A stretch of DNA of 64,000 nucleotides, taken from assembly GCA_963974215.1 (NCBI GenBank), contig CAXBBL010000006.1, positions 62,001 through 126,000 of the forward strand, given 5' to 3'. The notes beneath the pieces were generated by a model, which made no database searches, had not been told where the DNA came from, and saw only the letters and a list, made by a program, of their open reading frames with translations. Each line of letters starts with the position of its first letter. The first letter of the stretch is position 1. Below are positions 59,966 through 64,000 of this stretch, one piece after another. The stretch comes from Croceimicrobium sp963974215 (GTDB lineage Bacteria; Bacteroidota; Bacteroidia; Flavobacteriales; Schleiferiaceae). Position numbers and translations under genes: made by a program.

Positions 59966-62900
59966 GTCCCGCCTTTTTGGCGCGCCAAAAAGCTATAATA
60001 CTTACTACCACAAGACTTGCCACCGCATAGTAAACCCAATTTGGAATAGGAATCGGATCGCCTGCCGCGTAGGAATGTAAACCTGAGAGGTAATAATTCA
60101 CCCCGAAATAGGTCATTATAATCGAGCTCAAACCGAAAAGGGTCGCAAAATTATAAGCAAACAGTCCCGATACTTTGGGCACTAAACGCAGGTGCAAAAT
60201 AAAGGCGTAAACCAAAATACTAACGAGAGCCCAAGTTTCTTTGGCATCCCAGCCCCAGTAGCGTCCCCACGATTCATTGGCCCAAACGCCGCCCAGATAG
60301 GTACCAACGCTTAACATAAACAAGCCGCCTATTAGGGTCATTTCACTAATAAATGACATCTCGCGAATAATGGCACGCAAGCGATTAAAGTTGGCCGGCT
60401 TAATAAATATCATCAGTAAAAGATTAATCAAACCGATAATTGCGCCCAGCATTAAAAAACCATAACTACCCGCCTCCAGAGAAACGTGAATGGTAAGCCA
60501 ATAGGATTTTAAAACCGGTACCAGCGGTGTAATTTCTGGATTGAGATAACTAAGCATGGCGATCAATAAAACTACCCCCGCCAAAATATTGGTGGCGGCC
60601 ATGGCTCCCGGAGATTTCCTACTGAAAAGAATTCCCGCCAAGGTGCTCGTCCAAGCAATGTAAATCATCGATTCATAACCATTACTCCACGGTGCGCGCT
60701 CACTAACATACCAGCGTAAGCCCAATCCGAGCGTGTGAAATGCAAAGGCTAAAATTAGCAGAGCCACTAAACCCGTTTGTATTTTACTCAGATTCCAGTC
60801 GGCTTTAAAAACGCCCGTAAACAGAAGTACTAAAAAGGCCAAGCCTAATAAGGTATAAACCAGCGCTAGGCGATTAAATATCTTCGCATTATTCAGCCAA
60901 ATTTCGGCCGATTGCTGAGTTTCACTGGGAATCACCGCACTACCCTTATCCTTTTGAAAATCGCTTAAAGCCTTAACCAAAGCATTGGCTTCGACTAAAT
61001 TACCCCTGCGTAAGGCCGAACGGTAAGCACTAAAAAATTTCTCTGCCACGGGACTTTCCGAACCATGGGTTGCAACCCAACTATTATTGGGGTCATCGAT
61101 TAAGGGCACCAAACGCAGTAAATATCCCGAAAGCAGCATATTCACAATATTTACGCGTTCATCCGCATTAATCAAAGCCTTATCAAAAGTGCTACGTTCT
61201 GCGGCCGCTTTGGTATTCGCTGTTTGAATCTCCTCCGATAATTTATAGGAACCATCTTTATTAAAGAAATCGCGATAAGCGGCGTGCTTGCCATCAATGC
61301 CTAAATATTCAGCTAAATGACCTTCTTTATCTAACTTGATAAGAGGGAGACCATACCAGTTTTCGTTATGGGCGAAAATGGATAAGATTACCTGATCGGC
61401 ATTAAGCCCATTATAGCTTTCGCTCCCGTATACTTTGCGCATTACCTCACGGCTTAAGGTATGCATTGGCTTCATTCTACCACGCACATCTTGCACTACC
61501 AGCTTACTAAAAAGGGCGCTGTGGCTTTCGCTCACCGTGGGTATCGCCGGGCTTAGCTTCTCTTGCGCTTGCGCAGATGAGTTCATTAAGGTGCTTATAC
61601 CAAAAGCAAGAATAATTGCGGTTCTAACGGAGCGCAGTTTTTTAATCTTCTGCGAAAGCTCATAAAAACGAGTGTTCTTACTTAAGAGCGTCATAATCAT
61701 TCCCAAGGTGAGTAAAGCGTAACCCAAATAAGAAACCCAAGTTCCCCAAAAATCGTGGTTTACACTAAGGTAGGTTCCTAGTTCGTCGCGATCGTAGGAG
61801 GATTGAAAAAAGCGATAGCCGCGATAATCTAAGATGTGATTCATGAAAATGCGATAGTCGCTAAAGTAGCCCAGCTCCTGATCCAAAATTTTTACATCGC
61901 TAGCAAAAGATGCAGGACTGTTGGTGCCTGGATAGCGCTCCATTTCAAACTTATCCAGCTTTATGCTGAAGGGTAAGGTCATAACCTTCGCTCCATAAGC
62001 CACGGAGACCGCCATATTTGCAGTACCGAAGTTTTCGCCTCTGCTATAAACCCCTTTTTGACCGATAATAAAGGCCTCTTCTTTGTCCCCGTTTATATCC
62101 ACTTGCATTTTAAGGGCAACCTGGCTTGAGTTAGAAATTTTCGGATCACCCGCTACCATAACTTCTTTTACCGATTTATTAAAATCAGCAAAGACAAAAC
62201 GACTGCCACCGCGTGTATAAAGTGATCGCATTACCAAGGGAAAAGCTTTGCCTTCCTCGGGTATTAAAGTATCTAAAGCTTGAGTAGCCATCGTCATCTG
62301 CGTCATTAACAGATCACTGGAAATGCGCAGCTCACCTTCGGTATAAAAAATATTTACCTGATTCGGCTTAAAGGTATTGGTGAAGTTAAAGGCCTGTCCA
62401 CCAATAAATTTCGATTCACCAAAGGCCAAGAAATAATCTTTTCTTCCACCTTCACCAGCCATCACGATTTTGAGGAGATTTTCGCCCTTCGCGTCTTCTA
62501 CTAATTCGGTGCTAGGATTAGGCAGAAAGTCTTCTAATTTAATTTTTATCAGATCATTGCCTATTTGATATTCCTTTTCAAAATGGTTGTTCCCCAGAGA
62601 AGCAAAAAGAACCGGTTCATCCACCTGATATTCCTGTCCATTCTTAAAGAACTTAATACCCAGGTAGGTTTTCGCACTTAGAAATGTATTGGACTGTTCC
62701 CCTTGGCGTATGCCCATCATTCCTTCAAAACCCGCGTAGCGTGTTAGGGCCGCACCTACAATGATAATCACCATGGAGGCATGGAAAAGCAGCAGGGACC
62801 AGCGCTTCCGCTGAATGAATTTATAGCGAAGGATGTTCTGAATTAAGGTTCCTGAAAAGAGGACTAAAAGCACTTCGAACCAAGTAGCCTGATAAACCAC

Positions 62901-63053
62901 TTTTTGGGCCGCATCGGTACCAAAATCGTTCTCTATAAAAGTCGCAACACCAATGGCAATCGCGAAAAGTAGTAGATATACAAGGGCCGCTTTTTCATTA
63001 AAAAAACTCGACCAAAGTTTAAGTAAAGGAGACAGAGAAGGTTTATTCATCAT
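59955..63053 (-). CDS. fused cytochrome c biogenesis protein CcsB-CcsA (ResB-ResC)
   Basis: System II cytochrome c synthase that carries heme across the membrane and attaches it to apocytochromes c. The 1032-residue protein is a fusion: the N-terminal ResB/CcsB part has membrane segments at about 20-105, a large periplasmic domain and another segment near 435-460. A long linker follows, and then CcsA/ResC with about eight segments. The heme-binding WWD motif is WGRYWGWDAKETWALV; conserved heme His include those near SYWLTIHVSLEAG and YAFILHLRLV. It overlaps the lipoprotein gene by 4 bases and aroE by 11 bases. Confidence 0.95.
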   Translation of the reverse strand: MMNKPSLSPLLKLWSSFFNEKAALVYLLLFAIAIGVATFIENDFGTDAAQKVVYQATWFEVLLVLFSGTLIQNILRYKFIQRKRWSLLLFHASMVIIIVGAALTRYAGFEGMMGIRQGEQSNTFLSAKTYLGIKFFKNGQEYQVDEPVLFASLGNNHFEKEYQIGNDLIKIKLEDFLPNPSTELVEDAKGENLLKIVMAGEGGRKDYFLAFGESKFIGGQAFNFTNTFKPNQVNIFYTEGELRISSDLLMTQMTMATQALDTLIPEEGKAFPLVMRSLYTRGGSRFVFADFNKSVKEVMVAGDPKISNSSQVALKMQVDINGDKEEAFIIGQKGVYSRGENFGTANMAVSVAYGAKVMTLPFSIKLDKFEMERYPGTNSPASFASDVKILDQELGYFSDYRIFMNHILDYRGYRFFQSSYDRDELGTYLSVNHDFWGTWVSYLGYALLTLGMIMTLLSKNTRFYELSQKIKKLRSVRTAIILAFGISTLMNSSAQAQEKLSPAIPTVSESHSALFSKLVVQDVRGRMKPMHTLSREVMRKVYGSESYNGLNADQVILSIFAHNENWYGLPLIKLDKEGHLAEYLGIDGKHAAYRDFFNKDGSYKLSEEIQTANTKAAAERSTFDKALINADERVNIVNMLLSGYLLRLVPLIDDPNNSWVATHGSESPVAEKFFSAYRSALRRGNLVEANALVKALSDFQKDKGSAVIPSETQQSAEIWLNNAKIFNRLALVYTLLGLAFLVLLFTGVFKADWNLSKIQTGLVALLILAFAFHTLGLGLRWYVSERAPWSNGYESMIYIAWTSTLAGILFSRKSPGAMAATNILAGVVLLIAMLSYLNPEITPLVPVLKSYWLTIHVSLEAGSYGFLMLGAIIGLINLLLMIFIKPANFNRLRAIIREMSFISEMTLIGGLFMLSVGTYLGGVWANESWGRYWGWDAKETWALVSILVYAFILHLRLVPKVSGLFAYNFATLFGLSSIIMTYFGVNYYLSGLHSYAAGDPIPIPNWVYYAVASLVVVSIIAFWRAKKAGLKA

Positions 63054-63808
63054 GGAACCAAAGTCGCATTTTCAATGATCAAATCATAATGATAACCAGC
63101 GCCGAAATCGCGATCTAAAACCAATGTACCTTTAATTGTAACTATATGTCCTGCCGGCACTCCCTCAAGAGAAGTGGCCACTAAATCGAAATCATCAAAA
63201 CTACCATCCTTTAAATGTAGCCAATTGCGATCCATTATAGCGGGATTTACCTTAACCACCTTAGCCGTAATTTGCACTTCTTTATTGGCGTATTTATCAG
63301 AATTAGCTAATAAATCTTTAATTTTTATAGAGCCCTCGCGGTTGTAATCGGCTTCCGAAACGGGACTAGATTGTTGTATTACCACTAATTTATCGATACT
63401 ACTGGCACCAGCTTTCGGCGCATTTTTCGCTCTTAAATCCGACACTAAGTAAATACGATCGAAGCTACGATTAAACTCCGTGCTGAAATAGTCCGTCTTG
63501 TACAGACCGTCGCCATAAATATAATTCTCGCCTTCAGCGAAGCTTCCCTTTATCGTGGCAATCCAATATTCATCTTCTGCTTCTGAAACGCGTAGATAAG
63601 AATAACGATCACTTTCTAAAATCTCTAAAACCTTTACTTGATGTTCGGCTTTATTGCTGCTCTTTGCATTTGTTCCCGGTTTTTCAAATATCGACTGGGC
63701 CGCTTGTTCAGCTTCAGGCGAACCTTGTTCTTCAATCTTCACTGGGCCACTCGAACAGGCCATCATTCCACTTACTAGTAAAAGGCTTAGTAACTTTTCC
63801 TTCTTCAT
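63050..63808 (-). CDS. OB-fold lipoprotein linked to cytochrome c maturation
   Basis: A 252-residue lipoprotein (lipobox MMAC) with a low-complexity start and two related beta-rich domains. The first includes VLEILESDRYSYLRVSEAEDEYWIA (about 60-85, region only), and the second VQITAKVVKVNPAIMDRNWLHLKDGS. The DRNWLHLKDG pattern is typical of OB-fold proteins found with cytochrome c nitrite reductase or assembly genes (NrfJ-like). The overlap with ccsBA (ATGA) supports a role in heme or cytochrome c handling; this is an inference. It starts one base after the partial outer-membrane protein gene. Confidence 0.8.
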   Translation of the reverse strand: MKKEKLLSLLLVSGMMACSSGPVKIEEQGSPEAEQAAQSIFEKPGTNAKSSNKAEHQVKVLEILESDRYSYLRVSEAEDEYWIATIKGSFAEGENYIYGDGLYKTDYFSTEFNRSFDRIYLVSDLRAKNAPKAGASSIDKLVVIQQSSPVSEADYNREGSIKIKDLLANSDKYANKEVQITAKVVKVNPAIMDRNWLHLKDGSFDDFDLVATSLEGVPAGHIVTIKGTLVLDRDFGAGYHYDLIIENATLVP

Positions 63809-63809
63809 C

Positions 63810-64000
63810 TTAAAATTTAAATCTTTTTGTCAATCTAACATTTATCCGATAGCTGGTTTGTTGTCCAGTTTTCGACATTTCTCCTAAAGTACCTAAATCC
63901 CAGCCACTGTTCATTCTATAGCTTAATTCAGCTCCGTAATAAGCTTGGGCCGGCACCACTATTTCACGGTCCAAATAGAGGTAGCTTAGGTAGCGGTAAT
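63810..64000 (-). CDS. outer-membrane beta-barrel protein (C-terminal 63 residues only)
   Basis: An open frame enters from the right edge and ends in TAA at 63810-63812, one base before the ATG of the lipoprotein gene. The 63 visible residues alternate in barrel fashion (YRYLSYLYLDREIVVPAQAY, YYGAELSYRMNSGWDLGTLG, SYRINVRLTKRFKF) and end in Phe, as expected for the last strands of an outer-membrane barrel recognised by BAM. The family cannot be told from this fragment. Tight spacing puts it first in a visible operon with the OB-fold lipoprotein and CcsBA. Confidence 0.72.
   Translation of the reverse strand, partial: YRYLSYLYLDREIVVPAQAYYGAELSYRMNSGWDLGTLGEMSKTGQQTSYRINVRLTKRFKF

Noticed and set aside
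1..64000. CRISPR arrays, insertion sequences, integrase-flanked islands or phage genes
   Set aside because: No regular direct repeats, transposase, integrase or structural phage gene was seen; nearly all genes are core functions with uniform composition.

Overview
This window looks like chromosome of a Bacteroidota bacterium, most likely a marine member of the Flavobacteriales (possibly near Cryomorphaceae/Schleiferiaceae; the family is a guess). The signs are: many promoters of the Bacteroidota form with a TAnnTTTG -7 element; starts without Shine-Dalgarno sequences; a type IX secretion (T9SS) Plug protein and a T9SS-targeted kelch protein; a sodium-pumping NADH:quinone reductase; DUF5606 and DUF3667 proteins; and a fused CcsB-CcsA protein. 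The DNA is moderately AT-rich and about 95% coding. I saw no rRNA, tRNA, CRISPR array, insertion sequence, phage gene or attachment site. No gene-free stretch exceeds 300 bases; the longest are 56563-56842 and 26435-26665.

Layout. 1-3989 (-): nqrA-B-C-D, with nqrD cut by the window edge. 4151-7411 (+): T9SS Plug, DUF3667 protein, Sua5. 7404-8987 (-): tatC-lptB. 9106-17719 (+): recQ, rfbC, lytic transglycosylase, a small membrane protein, mutL, two rhomboid proteases and an EEP-family hydrolase, five of whose junctions are one-base TAATG overlaps. 17868-18944 (+): an unknown probable outer-membrane protein. 19056-26434 (-): peroxiredoxin; a TauE/methyltransferase/ZIP operon; and a sodium symporter/lipoprotein/M14 peptidase operon. 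26666-30641 (+): small lipoprotein, THUMP RNA methyltransferase, priA. 30676-32155 (-): YhhN protein and M48 lipoprotein protease. 32335-32778 (+): Hsp20. 32808-35007 (-): panB, RluA-type pseudouridine synthase, membrane protein. 35082-39420 (+): lipoprotein, dnaK, two tpx genes. 39484-46234 (-): thioredoxin, ppx, ppk1, SixA-like phosphatase, mazG, DUF5606, TPR lipoprotein, def, ruvX. 46266-48505 (+): dapD, DUF2892 protein, corA. 48549-50985 (-): kelch protein, membrane protein, MBL hydrolase. 51090-52517 (+): a conserved protein I cannot name. 52537-56562 (-): glmM and two class-V PLP enzymes. 56843-59965 (+): TPR protein, DUF368 protein, aroE. 59955-64000 (-): outer-membrane protein (partial), OB-fold lipoprotein, CcsBA.

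Themes. Sodium energetics: Nqr would build a sodium gradient that the SSS symporter could use. Secretion: Plug belongs to the T9SS translocon and the kelch protein is a likely cargo. Stress and redox: Hsp20, DnaK, an M48 protease, two Tpx, a 2-Cys peroxiredoxin and a thioredoxin lie within about 20 kb. Phosphate/nucleotide housekeeping: ppk1, ppx, SixA and MazG.

Most of the window is ordinary core genome and I did not find a clear new defence or mobile system. The points most worth a second look are local: a RecQ without its zinc cysteines, a MutL whose endonuclease motifs are degraded, a DnaK with an unusual phosphate-loop motif, a ZIP transporter lacking a metal-site glutamate, a tandem tpx pair with a palindromic leader, genes starting about 20 bases after terminators, terminators embedded in opposing genes, and several unknown families in conserved-looking operons.
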